From: Lyngbya sp. CCAP 1446/10
GTDB taxonomy: Bacteria; Cyanobacteriota; Cyanobacteriia; Cyanobacteriales; Microcoleaceae
Direction: 5' to 3'
Length of the DNA: 60,904 nt
NCBI RefSeq assembly: GCF_026130175.1
Contig: NZ_JAIGNI010000153.1
Span: 1 to 60,904 of the forward strand
The position numbers and the translations under genes are program-made. Below are positions 1-8,831 of the stretch, one piece after another. Position 1 is the first letter of the stretch; every line of letters begins with the position of its first letter. The notes below the pieces were generated by a model that saw only the letters and a program-made list of their open reading frames with translations, did not search any database and was not told where the DNA came from.

Positions 1-45
1 TATCCATCATTACAACTATGTTTTGAGCCAATGAATATCTAATCA

Positions 46-933
46 CTACATATTTATCACTACCTGAAATAGTAAAATAATATTGTCTGGCAATTCAGAT
101 GTGCTTAAAAGATGACCACGGGCATTATCGACTTGAATTATCTGCAATTCATCGGGATATTCAAGCGACAATTGTTCCAAATATGCTTGAAAACAAACTT
201 TATCTAAATGGGAAAACTCCCAAAAAAAACTTCTTCCAGTAGATGGGGATACTGCTCCGTAAAGCCAGAAACATTTGAATTTCCATTGATGTTTTCCTAC
301 GGGTTTCACACCCCGTAGTGTGATCCTTCGTCTCTGAATTGTATGTAGCCCTAGTCGAGTTTCGTCACTAGACCAAAAAACAAATCTTTTGTATTTCTTT
401 ACTTGGTCATGAGCTTTATCCAGCAAGGCTTTGATTCTCTCAGATAGGCTATTTTTGAATTCATTAATTGCCGTTGGCTCTTGCTCACTACTCCGGGGTC
501 TTGGTCTTTTCAATTTACTTTTTAACTCCCCTTTGACCAAGGAGTATACAGCTTGATAACTACTAGGTATCTCTTTGATCAACCAGAGCCAAAGATGAAC
601 TTCTTTATAACTAGAAAACCCTTCGGAGTCTCTCAATTCTTGTTGTACTAAAGCCGCTACTTCAACAGAAAACTTTTTGGGTCTGCCAAAAATCTGTCGA
701 TTTTTTAACAAGTTTTCTATACCACCCTCTTTATATTGAAAGAGCCAACGATGAATTGTAGTTTCACTTTTGCCCAAAATAGACGATATTTCTCGGACTG
801 TTTCTACTTGTTTTGACTGAAATAAATAAAGCATTTGAACTTTATTATATGCTAAGATTTTTTGTTGTTGTTTCCGAATCTCTAGCAATACCTCTACAGA
901 TTCGGCAATCGTTATATGAGGACGACCAGACAT
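46..933 (-). pseudogene. IS630-type transposase, C-terminally truncated
   Basis: Transposase of the IS630/Tc1-mariner type. The N-terminal half has helix-turn-helix segments (about residues 45-65 and 85-115) and the second half a DDE nuclease core. The first two catalytic aspartates are visible: D190 in SSDETRLGL and D269 in IIQVDNARGH. The family normally continues from LLFQ into a proline-rich PELNPIE segment that carries the final glutamate. Here the frame changes after LLFQ to VVINM and stops, so the third catalytic residue is missing. The break lies about 60 bp from the window edge. The protein is therefore probably inactive unless supplemented in trans. The terminal repeats were not recognised. 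Confidence 0.8.
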
Positions 934-1004
934 TTTAATGTTCTCCTTTACTTTTTAGATAAGTCTAGCATAACTTTAGAAAAATGGTATTACCTATGAA
1001 TTTA

Positions 1005-1174
1005 GGTAACTTTCTTGAGTATGTTACTAGCCTGTCACTAAGCTATAGTAACATACTTGGTAACATACGAATAACTAATAGTGTGTTACTGAGTATGTTG
1101 ATTATCTTATAGGTGTGTTACCAGACGATTAATATGTTATCTTGGTATTGTACCGATCCTAGAAGGTAACATAC
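1005..1174. promoter_or_regulatory. Array of GTAACATAC boxes (operator or centromere-like)
   Basis: Boxes of GTAACATAC or its complement GTATGTTAC occur at 1019-1027 (-), 1048-1056 (+), 1060-1068 (+) and 1166-1174 (+). One-mismatch copies GTGTGTTAC lie at 1081-1089 and 1113-1121, and partial copies near 1093 and 1132. The last box ends one base before the ATG of the downstream small gene and covers its ribosome-binding region. Such clustering in both orientations is typical of binding sites for ribbon-helix-helix autorepressors or plasmid centromere-binding proteins. That the adjacent gene product binds here is an inference. Confidence 0.6.
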
Positions 1175-1175
1175 T

Positions 1176-1475
1176 ATGGCAACAGACAAGAAACACATCG
1201 CCGTATATCTCGATAAGGCTGTAGAGGATGCGCTGAATGAATTCTGCATCGCTAACAGTATGGAATCTAAGAAGGGGCCGATGTATTCGGCGGCAGTTAA
1301 TAAAGCACTGGCACAATTTTTCGGGATACCTAGTACCACACCAGATACCATACTTAGTGCCACACGAGATACCATACCAGGCAACAAAGTAGCTCAACGC
1401 TTGGCTGAACTCGAAAATCAGTTATCTGAGCGGTTTGAAGAGATTGAGGAACGGCTGGGAAAATTGAGGGCCTGA
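1176..1475 (+). CDS. Small ribbon-helix-helix-like protein with coiled-coil tail
   Basis: A 99-aa protein. Residues 1-50 have a short beta-like stretch (HIAVYLDKAVEDAL) followed by two helices, which resembles a ribbon-helix-helix DNA-binding fold. Residues 52-68 are a linker built from a duplicated 24-bp unit (STTPDTIL then SATRDTIP). Residues 70-99 are a heptad-like coiled coil rich in Glu, Leu and Arg. The gene sits directly behind the GTAACATAC box array, so autoregulation is likely. Near its 3' end a slippery heptamer and a hairpin suggest that part of translation continues in the -1 frame into the next ORF, giving a 219-aa form. The fold assignment is from pattern only. Plasmid partition adaptors and small repressors are the nearest analogues; no ParA-like partner is visible. 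Confidence 0.6.
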   Translation: MATDKKHIAVYLDKAVEDALNEFCIANSMESKKGPMYSAAVNKALAQFFGIPSTTPDTILSATRDTIPGNKVAQRLAELENQLSERFEEIEERLGKLRA

Positions 1476-1503
1476 GTGAATCACCCACAGAATCACTCAG
1501 GCC
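1457..1503 (+). promoter_or_regulatory. Candidate programmed -1 frameshift signal
   Basis: The heptamer GGGAAAA at 1457-1463 is in the zero frame as G GGA AAA, so it fits the X XXY YYZ slippery pattern. After a 5-nt spacer a perfect 11-bp inverted repeat follows: GGCCTGAGTGA at 1469-1479 and its complement at 1493-1503, with a 13-nt loop. The zero-frame TGA stop (1473-1475) lies inside the 5' arm. A -1 slip enters a frame open from 1448 to the TGA at 1832-1834. The hairpin lacks a following T-run, so a terminator is a weaker explanation. Confidence 0.6.
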
Positions 1504-1834
1504 GGACATCGCAGAGGAACTCGAAAGCTTGCGCCAGAGTTTAGATGGTTCCGATCGCCTAGTCGTCAGAAAAAATCAAGAAATCTCTGAGCTAAATTCT
1601 CGACTGGCAACGAAGGATGAAACGATCGCAGAACTGGACGAGCAAATCGACAGACTAGAGTCCGAGCTTGCCAGTCGTGAGCCAACTCAATCAGAAAACC
1701 TGGCGACAGTCGGAACCGATTTGTCAAAAGTAGAAGCGGCCGACTTGCTCAACCAGTTGAAAGCGCGGCGCAAAAAATCGAAGGCGGACTTGGCAGATAT
1801 GGACGCTGTTCTAGAGTTGCTCTCCCAGTCTTGA
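1463..1834 (+). CDS. Coiled-coil extension ORF in -1 frame
   Basis: This open frame encodes about 123 residues entered by frameshifting, or 101 residues if translated separately from TTG at 1529, which has a GAGGA motif about 10 nt upstream. The composition is strongly coiled-coil (long runs of Glu, Leu, Lys and Ser; segments such as ELDEQIDRLESELAS). A basic patch KARRKKSK precedes a short acidic-hydrophobic end. There is no ATG near its beginning. Its heptad pattern continues that of the upstream tail (ERFEEIEERLGK into IEGLSES), which supports a single fused protein of 219 aa. Alternatives are a frameshift mutation in a formerly continuous gene, or translational coupling. It has no recognised domain beyond the coiled coil. 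Confidence 0.55.
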   Translation: MEGLSESPTESLRPDIAEELESLRQSLDGSDRLVVRKNQEISELNSRLATKDETIAELDEQIDRLESELASREPTQSENLATVGTDLSKVEAADLLNQLKARRKKSKADLADMDAVLELLSQS

Positions 1835-2184
1835 TTTAGCTAAACAGACGGGAATCCCCACATTATATCGCTTCGATTAGTGTGGGATGAAAGACGCGGT
1901 GAGACTCCTGATTCCACCTGTCAACCAATTCAAAACTATGTTTTGACCGATGACGGGTGGATGACGAGGCGAACAAATTATTTTATTCGACTTTTTTCAA
2001 TACACCTTTTTAACCATTTCTGTAGCCAGTTGAGATTGGGCAATAAAAGTTAATACTTAATAATAGAAGTTTCTTTGAATGTATAAATAAAATATTTATT
2101 CGCTTACTTGACATAAAGTAACGCATTCAAGTATATTAACAGTAATTGATAAATCGCGATTAAAATTACACATTCACCGCTTAA
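1835..2184. other. Intergenic stretch with imperfect inverted repeat
   Basis: No gene is visible. An imperfect stem (arms around 1854-1862 and 1880-1888, built on ATCCC and GTGGGAT) may end the upstream transcript. A short inverted repeat ACTTGA/TCAAGT lies around 2109-2135 and could belong to the left end of the following TnpB element. The last 150 bp are AT-rich. Confidence 0.4.
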
Positions 2185-3414
2185 ATGAGAACTTCTTACC
2201 AGTATCGATTACGTCCAACAAAATTACAAGCCATTGAGATTGACAGATGGCTGTCAATGTTATGTGCACAGTACAACTATTTGTTGGCAGATCGATTCAA
2301 CTGGTACGAGCAAAATCGTTCATCCATTAATGCGTGTCCCCTAGTTTGCTACTTACCTGAACTGCGGGACAATCCCGATTACTACACCCAGAAAAAAACG
2401 TTACCTCAACTCAAAAAGACCCATCCTTGGTATGCCGAGATTTACTCTCAAGTCCTCCAAGATGCAGTTAAACGAGTTAAGGTAACGTTTGATCGTTTCC
2501 TCAAAGGTGATGGTAACGGAAAACGCAGCGGTAGACCAAGATTTAAACAACGCAGTCGTTACCGCACGTTCACCTATCCTCAAATTAAAGACGGCTGCTT
2601 GCAAAACAACTTAATTAACTTGCCCATGTTCGGAAAAGTTAAAGTTGTTTTGCACCGTTCGATACCTGATGGATTCAAAATCAAAACCGTCTCTATTACC
2701 AAGAAAGCTGACGGGTACTATGTCACTCTCAGTTTAGAAGATTCTACAGTCCCTGAAATTAAACCAGATTTTAATCCTCAAAAGATTGTTGGAATTGATG
2801 TTGGGCTGAAGGATTTCTTGACAACATCAGAAAACGAGACTGTGGCAATTCCTCAACATTACCGCAAAGCTCAAAAGCGCCTGCGAACTATTCAGAAGCG
2901 AGTCTCGCGTCGTAAAAAAGGCAGTAACCGCAGGCAAAAAGCAGTCAAACAACTGGGGAAATGTCACAAAAAAGTAGCAGACAAACGCAAAGATTTTCAT
3001 TTTAAAACTGCCAATAATTTATTGCAAAAATATGATGTTGTTGCAGTTGAAGATTTGAATGTTAAAGGACTTGCTCGTACAAAACTAGCTAAATCTGTGT
3101 TGGACGCTGGGTGGTCAAGCTTTCTGTCGATTCTAACAAACAAAGCCGTAAATGCTGGTCTGTTGGTAATCCCAGTAAGTGCCTATAATACTTCACAAGA
3201 TTGTTCTGGTTGTGGCGAAAAAGTACAAAAAAAGCTGCATGAAAGATGGCACGACTGCCCACATTGTAGATGTAGTCTTGACCGCGATCATAATGCTGCG
3301 ATAAATATAAAAAATAGGGCGGTGGGTCATCCCGTCTTTAACGCTCAGTCAATGTCCGAAGCAATAGCTGGAGTCACTGAGAAGCCTACGCCATACTGTA
3401 CTCAGTTGGCGTAG
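2185..3414 (+). CDS. tnpB: TnpB, RNA-guided nuclease of IS200/IS605-type element
   Basis: A complete 409-aa TnpB. The N-terminal helical/OFD-like segment (1-130) with its basic region comes first, then a beta-rich part, then a RuvC-like nuclease with all three acidic residues: D205 in [10 protein letters not shown]289 in [10 protein letters not shown] and D368 in [11 protein letters not shown]. The inserted zinc finger has C340, C343, C358 and C361. The RuvC triad is intact, so the protein should be catalytically competent. Proteins of this family use an RNA from the element's right end (omega/reRNA) to cut DNA beside a short TAM. No Y1 transposase (TnpA) is present, so movement would need one in trans. 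Confidence 0.92.
   Translation: MRTSYQYRLRPTKLQAIEIDRWLSMLCAQYNYLLADRFNWYEQNRSSINACPLVCYLPELRDNPDYYTQKKTLPQLKKTHPWYAEIYSQVLQDAVKRVKVTFDRFLKGDGNGKRSGRPRFKQRSRYRTFTYPQIKDGCLQNNLINLPMFGKVKVVLHRSIPDGFKIKTVSITKKADGYYVTLSLEDSTVPEIKPDFNPQKIVGIDVGLKDFLTTSENETVAIPQHYRKAQKRLRTIQKRVSRRKKGSNRRQKAVKQLGKCHKKVADKRKDFHFKTANNLLQKYDVVAVEDLNVKGLARTKLAKSVLDAGWSSFLSILTNKAVNAGLLVIPVSAYNTSQDCSGCGEKVQKKLHERWHDCPHCRCSLDRDHNAAINIKNRAVGHPVFNAQSMSEAIAGVTEKPTPYCTQLA
3382..3410 (+). ncRNA. Right-end hairpin, possible omega RNA core
   Basis: The 3' end of tnpB contains a near-perfect stem: CCTACGCC and GGCGTAGG arms (roughly 3384-3392 and 3406-3414) separated by about 13 nt, overlapping the stop codon. In IS200/IS605 elements the guide RNA overlaps the tnpB 3' end and reaches into the right end, with the guide taken from flanking DNA. 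The exact RNA boundaries cannot be read here. Confidence 0.4.
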
Positions 3415-3464
3415 GAGTATGTCACTAGCGGTTCCGTGTTTTGGGGGAAGGGTTGACTAGAGAC

Positions 3465-3547
3465 TGAATATTTCTAGTCAATTTCTAGTCAATTTGTCTC
3501 CAATTTGGTCATTTGATACTCAGTTTGTAGTCAATTTCTAGTCAGTC
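3465..3547. repeat. Irregular direct repeats of a CTAGTCAATTT-like unit
   Basis: The segment holds several copies of TTTCTAGTCA/ATTTGTAGTCA-like units in direct orientation, downstream of the tnpB right end. No open frame is present. The origin is unknown; it may be flanking repeat DNA targeted by the element. Confidence 0.5.
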
Positions 3548-3584
3548 CCATGCACGATCCACCCGTATTCTTACCAATAAAAAG

Positions 3585-3616
3585 CCTCAAACCGTTGATT
3601 TATCCTAGGTTTGAGG
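3585..3616 (-). terminator. Intrinsic terminator downstream of tRNA-Gly
   Basis: A 9-bp stem (CCTCAAACC at 3585-3593 with GGTTTGAGG at 3608-3616) with a 14-nt loop. Read on the minus strand it is followed by CTTTTTATT, a typical T-rich tail. It lies just behind the 3' end of the tRNA gene. Confidence 0.65.
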
Positions 3617-3630
3617 TAATTTAATTAAAG

Positions 3631-3701
3631 AGCGGGCAGCGGGAATCGAACCCGCATAGTTAGCTTGGAAGGCTAAAGTTTTACCACTAAACTATGCCCG
3701 C
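3631..3701 (-). tRNA. trnG-UCC: tRNA-Gly (anticodon UCC)
   Basis: A full cloverleaf reads on the minus strand. The acceptor arms GCGGGCA and TGCCCGC pair perfectly, with T as discriminator. The D-arm is TAGTTTAGTGGTAAAAC-like, the anticodon loop CTTCCAA carries TCC, and the T-loop is GTTCGATTC. CCA is not encoded. The length of 71 nt is usual for tRNA-Gly. An intrinsic terminator follows. Confidence 0.95.
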
Positions 3702-3841
3702 ACACACAGAACCTAAACATACCACAAGCTTCGGAGAATAGCAATAGGTCTGTGCAAAATTTTTTAATGGTTCTCTGAAAGTGGTTGAATAGGGACTTGT
3801 AGCCCGCCCCAAAAATCCGCCTCTTCCATGCTGCGAAAGCT

Positions 3842-5899
3842 TTACGGATGGAAATAATCGTAGATTTGCTGCGCCAGACGCGGGCCAATCCCAGAAACTT
3901 CAGCCAACTGTTCGGGAGTCGCTAAACGCAGATAGTCGATCGACCGAAAATGTGCTAACAACAGTTTTTGGCGGTGGTGTCCCAATCCCGGAATCTCATC
4001 CAAGCGCGATCGCTTCATTCTCTGACTTCTTTGATCCCGGTGAAAACTCACAGCAAATCTGTGCGCCTCATCCCGCACCCGACGCAATAACTGTACACCA
4101 GGCTGCTCAGAATTAGTTGGCACTGGCAAAGATTCCCCCGGCAAAAATATCTCCTCTCGCTGCTTTGCCAAACTGACAACCCGCAACTCATCTAGCAAAT
4201 TCATCTCCCGCAAAACTTCCACAACTGCTGACAATTGACCTTTGCCACCATCGATCATAATCAAGTCAGGTTTGTCAGAAATAGTATGAGAAACTGAAGA
4301 GAAACTGCTGATTTCTTCCGGTTCTCCTACATTACTCGATTCATCTTCCTTCTTCCCATCCGTTAAATCCGCTACATAATCCGCTGCCGAACTTCCTTCT
4401 TCTTTTTTATCTCGGAATCTCCTACCGATAACTTCTGCTAAACTCGCAAAATCGTCCGAATGACCCGATTTAATTTCAGGATTCTTAATTTTGTAGTGGC
4501 GATAGTGTTGATTTGCGGGCAAACCATCGATAAATACGACGCGGGAAGCTACCGCATCCGAACCTTGGATGTGAGAAATATCGTAACCTTCAATACGGTG
4601 GGGAACTTCTGGCAAATCTAGAATTTCTGCTAAATCTTGCATGGCTTGAGAATTGCGATCGCTCAATCGTTGCATTCTCGCCAATTCATACTCAGCATTG
4701 CGTTCCACCATCTCAATTAACTCCGCCTTAGTTTGCCGCTGCGGTGTTAAAATTGTCACTTTTCGTCCCTTGCGATTGCTCAGCCAATCTGCTAATATTT
4801 CCGCTTCTGGCAAATCGTACTGCACAGAAATTTCGCTGGGAATTTCTACAGATTCGACATTTTGATAATGTTCCTCCAACACCCGCTGCAAAATTGCTCC
4901 CGGTTCCACGCCGCATTGAAATTCCCATTTCCCTATTCGTGATTCCTGGGAAGAAGGCGAACTATTTTCACTCACATTTTCTGGCAGCAAAGGCGTTGGG
5001 GACGCGGGAACATCAGCCATGAATCCTAATCTGCCGACTAATTGACCGGCACGAATCTGGAATAATTGAATGCAGGCGTGCTGGGTGTCGGCTGCAAGGG
5101 CGATCGCATCCCTGGAAACAGTATCATTAGGTAAAGACACTTTTTGACCAGCACTCAAAGACTGCAAACCCTTAATTTGATCGCGAATCCGTGCCGCAGT
5201 TTCAAAGTTTAAATCTTCGGCTGCTTGTTCCATTTGTGGCTCCAGAATATCCAGTAATTCCTGAGTCCTTCCCTGGAAAATCATCGCAACTTTTTGGATA
5301 ATTTTTTGGTAATCTTCCGCAGATATTAACCCCTGACAAACGCCGACGCAACGGCCGATATCGTAATTCAGACAGGGACGGTCTTTAAACAGCGGTTGAG
5401 GGCGCTGTCGCAAGGGAAAAATCCGCTTAATTAAATGTAGCGTACTCCGCAGCGCCCCTGTATCGACGTAGGGCCCATAGTAGCGGTCTTTTGCACTACC
5501 GGCGCGGCGTTTGCGGGTGATGAAAATGCGCGGGTACTTTTCTGACCAAGTTATGCACAAATAAGGATATTTTTTATCATCTTTGAGGAGGACATTAAAG
5601 TGAGGTTGATGCTGTTTTACGAGGTTTGCTTCTAACGCCAAAGCTTCCGCTTCTGTGTCGGTGGCGATGAATTCAATTTCGCGTACTTGCTGCACCATCA
5701 TCGCGATGCGGGGACTGAGATTTTGGCTTTCGCGGAAGTAGGAACGGACGCGGTTTCGGAGTTTTTTGGATTTGCCGATGTACAGAATGCGATCGCCCTC
5801 ATCGCGCATTAAGTATACACCAGGAACCGCCGGAATTTCTTTGAGGCGGCTTTCTAGGCGTTCTGCATCTTTAATTAGCGGAAGCATTCTTTGGATCAT
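3842..5899 (-). CDS. uvrC: UvrC, excinuclease ABC subunit C
   Basis: UvrC makes the two incisions in UvrAB-directed nucleotide excision repair. The 685-aa protein has a GIY-YIG nuclease at about 20-100 ([24 protein letters not shown]), a UVR/UvrB-binding helix pair at about 200-240, an RNase H-like nuclease core ([25 protein letters not shown]) and C-terminal helix-hairpin-helix motifs ([21 protein letters not shown]). It is longer than the common 600-620 aa, mainly because of an acidic, low-complexity insertion of about 50 residues (near 500-550) between the RNase H motifs. ATG at 5899 or 5887 could start it; no clear ribosome-binding site separates them. Confidence 0.95.
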   Translation of the reverse strand: MIQRMLPLIKDAERLESRLKEIPAVPGVYLMRDEGDRILYIGKSKKLRNRVRSYFRESQNLSPRIAMMVQQVREIEFIATDTEAEALALEANLVKQHQPHFNVLLKDDKKYPYLCITWSEKYPRIFITRKRRAGSAKDRYYGPYVDTGALRSTLHLIKRIFPLRQRPQPLFKDRPCLNYDIGRCVGVCQGLISAEDYQKIIQKVAMIFQGRTQELLDILEPQMEQAAEDLNFETAARIRDQIKGLQSLSAGQKVSLPNDTVSRDAIALAADTQHACIQLFQIRAGQLVGRLGFMADVPASPTPLLPENVSENSSPSSQESRIGKWEFQCGVEPGAILQRVLEEHYQNVESVEIPSEISVQYDLPEAEILADWLSNRKGRKVTILTPQRQTKAELIEMVERNAEYELARMQRLSDRNSQAMQDLAEILDLPEVPHRIEGYDISHIQGSDAVASRVVFIDGLPANQHYRHYKIKNPEIKSGHSDDFASLAEVIGRRFRDKKEEGSSAADYVADLTDGKKEDESSNVGEPEEISSFSSVSHTISDKPDLIMIDGGKGQLSAVVEVLREMNLLDELRVVSLAKQREEIFLPGESLPVPTNSEQPGVQLLRRVRDEAHRFAVSFHRDQRSQRMKRSRLDEIPGLGHHRQKLLLAHFRSIDYLRLATPEQLAEVSGIGPRLAQQIYDYFHP

Positions 5900-5900
5900 T

Positions 5901-5964
5901 AGTTATTTGTTATTTGTTATTTGTTATTCCCAATGCCCAATGCCCAATGCCCAATGCCCAATCC
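5901..5964. repeat. STRR: TTATTTG and CCAATGC heptamers
   Basis: Four copies of TTATTTG run directly into five copies of a CCAATGC-type heptamer between uvrC and the ABC transporter ATPase. Two unrelated 7-bp units lie side by side. Confidence 0.8.
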
Positions 5965-5987
5965 CTCCGCTTCGCTTCGCCCAATTC

Positions 5988-6743
5988 CTACAATATCTGA
6001 GATAAAAACTTGCGCGTGCGTTCTTCCTTCGGGTTCTGAAAAAACTCTTCCGGCCCGGCTTCTTCAACCAAAACACCGCCATCCATCAATACAATGCGAT
6101 CGGCAACTTCGCGCGCAAACCCGACTTCGTGAGTCACCACTACCATTGTAATTCCAGTTTGAGCCAAATTTCGCATGACATCTAAAACTTCCCGCACCAT
6201 TTCTGGGTCTAATGCTGATGTCGGTTCATCAAATAACATGATTTTAGGCTGCATGGCTAAAGAACGTGCAATTGCTACCCGTTGCTGCTGTCCGCCAGAT
6301 AGCTGTCCGGGATATTTTTGTGCTTGTTCCAAAATCCCCACTCTTTCTAACAGTTGCATTGCTACTTCTTCAGCTTTTTTCTTGGGCCAGCGGCGCACCC
6401 ACACCGGGGCTAGCATGACGTTTTGTAGGACTGATAGGTGGGGAAATAGGTTGAATTGCTGAAACACTATTCCTACTTCTTGGCGAATTTTATCGATGTT
6501 GCGCAAGTCGTGGGAAAGTTCGATTCCGTCGATCGTGATTTTACCCTGTTGATAAGCCTCTAAAGCGTTGAAAGTGCGAATAAACGTCGATTTCCCGGAA
6601 CCTGACGGGCCCATCACGACGACGACTTCACCTCGGTTGACGTTCATGCTGACACCACGCAGTACGTGAAATTGTCCGTACCATTTGTGGACGTTTTCTG
6701 CGACGATTACTGTTTCTGGGCTTGTGGGTTGAGTTTCTATCAT
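5988..6743 (-). CDS. bgtA: Amino-acid ABC transporter ATPase (BgtA/GlnQ-like)
   Basis: The ATP-hydrolysing subunit of a polar amino-acid importer, at the cytoplasmic face. The 251 residues include Walker [10 protein letters not shown] (about 46-54), Q-loop [10 protein letters not shown], signature LSGGQQQR, Walker B IMLFDEP and the switch His in VVTHE. It is close to GlnQ/AapP proteins. It is the last gene of a minus-strand group whose substrate-binding protein and two long permeases lie upstream, an arrangement known for the cyanobacterial N-II system (NatF-NatG-NatH-BgtA). In Anabaena BgtA is shared with a second importer; whether that holds here cannot be seen. Confidence 0.9.
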   Translation of the reverse strand: MIETQPTSPETVIVAENVHKWYGQFHVLRGVSMNVNRGEVVVVMGPSGSGKSTFIRTFNALEAYQQGKITIDGIELSHDLRNIDKIRQEVGIVFQQFNLFPHLSVLQNVMLAPVWVRRWPKKKAEEVAMQLLERVGILEQAQKYPGQLSGGQQQRVAIARSLAMQPKIMLFDEPTSALDPEMVREVLDVMRNLAQTGITMVVVTHEVGFAREVADRIVLMDGGVLVEEAGPEEFFQNPKEERTRKFLSQIL

Positions 6744-6821
6744 TTTTTTTATTTTTTAACCGCTGATGAAAGTTGATGAACGCTGATAGATATTTGTGTT
6801 TAGAAATTGTCTAATAACTAC

Positions 6822-6880
6822 AAACTAATGACTAAGGACTAATGACTACAGATTAATGACTACGGACTAATAACTAATGA
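6822..6880. repeat. STRR: degenerate ACTAATG heptamers
   Basis: Eight 7-bp units of the pattern ACTAATG, ACTAAGG, ACTACAG, ACTACGG and similar follow each other between bgtA and natH. They reach to the stop codon of the upstream permease gene. Confidence 0.7.
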
Positions 6881-8070
6881 CTTTTTTCTAAACTTCGTTC
6901 TATTTTGCGGCCAGCTTGTGACATTGAGTAGCAAAATACCCAATAAATGATGCCGACAAATATGTAAACTTCGGCGTACCTGCCTATATAGGATGGATTT
7001 GCTAAAACTGCGCGGGATATGCCGATTAATTCTAACATTCCGAATAGGGCAAGTAGGGATGTATCCATGAATAATCCGATGAATTGACCGCCGATCGCCG
7101 GAATGACAATTCGCAACGCTTGAGGTAGTACAATCAAAATTGTGAGTAGGGGTGTATTTAGCCCGATCGCCCTTGCTGCTTCTATTTGCCCCCTCGGTAC
7201 GGCCTGCAAGCCTCCGCGCACGTTTTCAGCCAAGTATGCCGCACTGAATAATGTTAATCCGGCGATCGCCCGAATCACTCTATCTAATTTGGGATATTCC
7301 GGCGGCAAGAATAATTGCAGCATCACTTGACCTAAAAACAAGATGCCAATCAAAGGCAAACCGCGAACAATTTCAATGTATAATGTTGACAACAATTTAA
7401 CGACTGGCAAAGAACTTTGTCTGCCGAGGGCTAGCAATACTCCCAGGGGAAACGAAAGCACAATGCTAATAATTGCTAAAAACAGCGTCAACACTAAACC
7501 GCCCCAATCATTTGTTGAGACTTCTGTTAAGCCCAGCCCGCCTTTAATTAGCCACAGAATTACTGGGAAGGAAAGAGCCCAGATTGCAGGCATCCAACCC
7601 AGGATTTTAGGGTTGATTTGTCTGGCGGCGACATAGCTGGCGGCGGTTGCGATAATAATTCCTAAGAGGTAGAAGCGAGAGGTTTGGTCGATCGGCGAAA
7701 TGACCGCACCAACAACCGCAGCACCGAGTAAAATCAGTGTAGGCGGATTCCAAAGTCGTTCTTCCCGCTGAATATTTCCCCAAGTCAAACCTCCCAACAA
7801 AGCAATTATTCCCGCCACTATCCACAGCCGCCAGTAAGATTCGCTGGGAAATCTGCCCGCGAAAAATAGCGGCAAGTTGGCTTCTAATACCCGCCACTGA
7901 GCTTTTGTTGTAGCCCAAAGGATAATTCCTTTGATAGTTTGGAAGGCGACAATCAGGCAAACTATTGTCAGAATGCTGTTGTACCAGGTACTAAATAGGT
8001 TTTTGCGCGCCCAATTCCAAGGTGTGGGCGATTCAGTGGCTGGGGGCGGCAGTACGGGAGTTGTTTCCAT
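6874..8070 (-). CDS. natH: Amino-acid ABC transporter permease (NatH/AapM-like)
   Basis: Inner-membrane permease of the polar amino-acid importer. It is 398 aa, long like AapM/NatH because of extra N-terminal membrane segments. A hydrophobic helix lies around 30-55, then several helices, and the conserved C-terminal BPD_transp_1 block follows (about 190-395), with the EAA-type motif QIEAARAIGLNTPLLTILIV that contacts the ATPase. It is followed by the ATPase gene after about 130 bp of repeat-rich DNA. Two small unknown genes separate it from its partner natG, so cotranscription with natG may be weakened. Confidence 0.88.
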   Translation of the reverse strand: METTPVLPPPATESPTPWNWARKNLFSTWYNSILTIVCLIVAFQTIKGIILWATTKAQWRVLEANLPLFFAGRFPSESYWRLWIVAGIIALLGGLTWGNIQREERLWNPPTLILLGAAVVGAVISPIDQTSRFYLLGIIIATAASYVAARQINPKILGWMPAIWALSFPVILWLIKGGLGLTEVSTNDWGGLVLTLFLAIISIVLSFPLGVLLALGRQSSLPVVKLLSTLYIEIVRGLPLIGILFLGQVMLQLFLPPEYPKLDRVIRAIAGLTLFSAAYLAENVRGGLQAVPRGQIEAARAIGLNTPLLTILIVLPQALRIVIPAIGGQFIGLFMDTSLLALFGMLELIGISRAVLANPSYIGRYAEVYIFVGIIYWVFCYSMSQAGRKIERSLEKSH

Positions 8071-8267
8071 AGTTTTCGCAATTTTAGATGTTAGATTTTA
8101 GATTGGATACTGATAACGAGCGAAGATTGTGACTTATACAAATTTTCTCAATTCTTGCTACTAAAAAAACTATTAGACTTGTTTCTGAACACCGTTTATC
8201 AGGTTCGTCGCGGTGAGATTGTCTGTCAAATTTAGGGACTTTCAACGGCGACACACCCTACGACTAC

Positions 8268-8789
8268 TTATTGTCGCCGATTTATCCAATTTTCCCCACC
8301 AGGTAACTGACTTAAATGTGAGGCTAACACCGCGGGTAAATCTTTTGCGGAATGGATATAAGTTAAGTTCAATAATCTCACAGCAGTCTCGATGATCAGG
8401 TTTTTATCCACCATCTCTGCAAGTTGAAATTGACTATAAGCACCGTTGAATACTTCCTCCGCAGCCTCTGCGATGGCATCTTCAATCACCTCCTCTTCTA
8501 TGAAACTCTCCCATTCATCAGAATTGATGTAATAAGATGTTTTATTGTCTTTAATATTTGCCTTTTTAATTTCTCTGATTGAATTCCGAATCGAATTTAC
8601 CCAAGAACCAGTTAATCGCTGTTCAGCTTGATTTTTAATCAAGTTAATCAGTAAAACATTTAAAAAAGATTGAATGTGTCGCAAAATTGCCTGTTTGCTC
8701 ATTCCATCTAACTCATCGACTATTGCTAAAGCATCCGTATATCTTCCTTGCAATATGCTATTTCTAAGGGCGATTAATTCTTGTGTCAT
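8268..8789 (-). CDS. DUF29-like cyanobacterial protein
   Basis: A 173-aa soluble, helix-rich protein that begins MTQELIALRNSILQGRYTDAL. It has the central LINLIKNQAEQRLTGSWVNS segment typical of the DUF29-like proteins that are abundant in filamentous cyanobacteria. No catalytic motif can be named. It follows the 201-aa gene by about 40 bp on the same strand, and the two form a small unit inserted between the natG and natH permease genes. These families occur in many copies and are often found beside mobile DNA, so recent insertion is plausible. The function is unknown. Confidence 0.6.
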   Translation of the reverse strand: MTQELIALRNSILQGRYTDALAIVDELDGMSKQAILRHIQSFLNVLLINLIKNQAEQRLTGSWVNSIRNSIREIKKANIKDNKTSYYINSDEWESFIEEEVIEDAIAEAAEEVFNGAYSQFQLAEMVDKNLIIETAVRLLNLTYIHSAKDLPAVLASHLSQLPGGENWINRRQ

Positions 8790-8831
8790 TTTATTTTTCT
8801 CAAGTTTGATAGTGGTAAATCAAAGTGTGAG

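Noticed and set aside
3415..3631. Integrative element attachment site at tRNA-Gly
   Set aside because: No second copy of the tRNA 3' end and no integrase gene were seen within the window.
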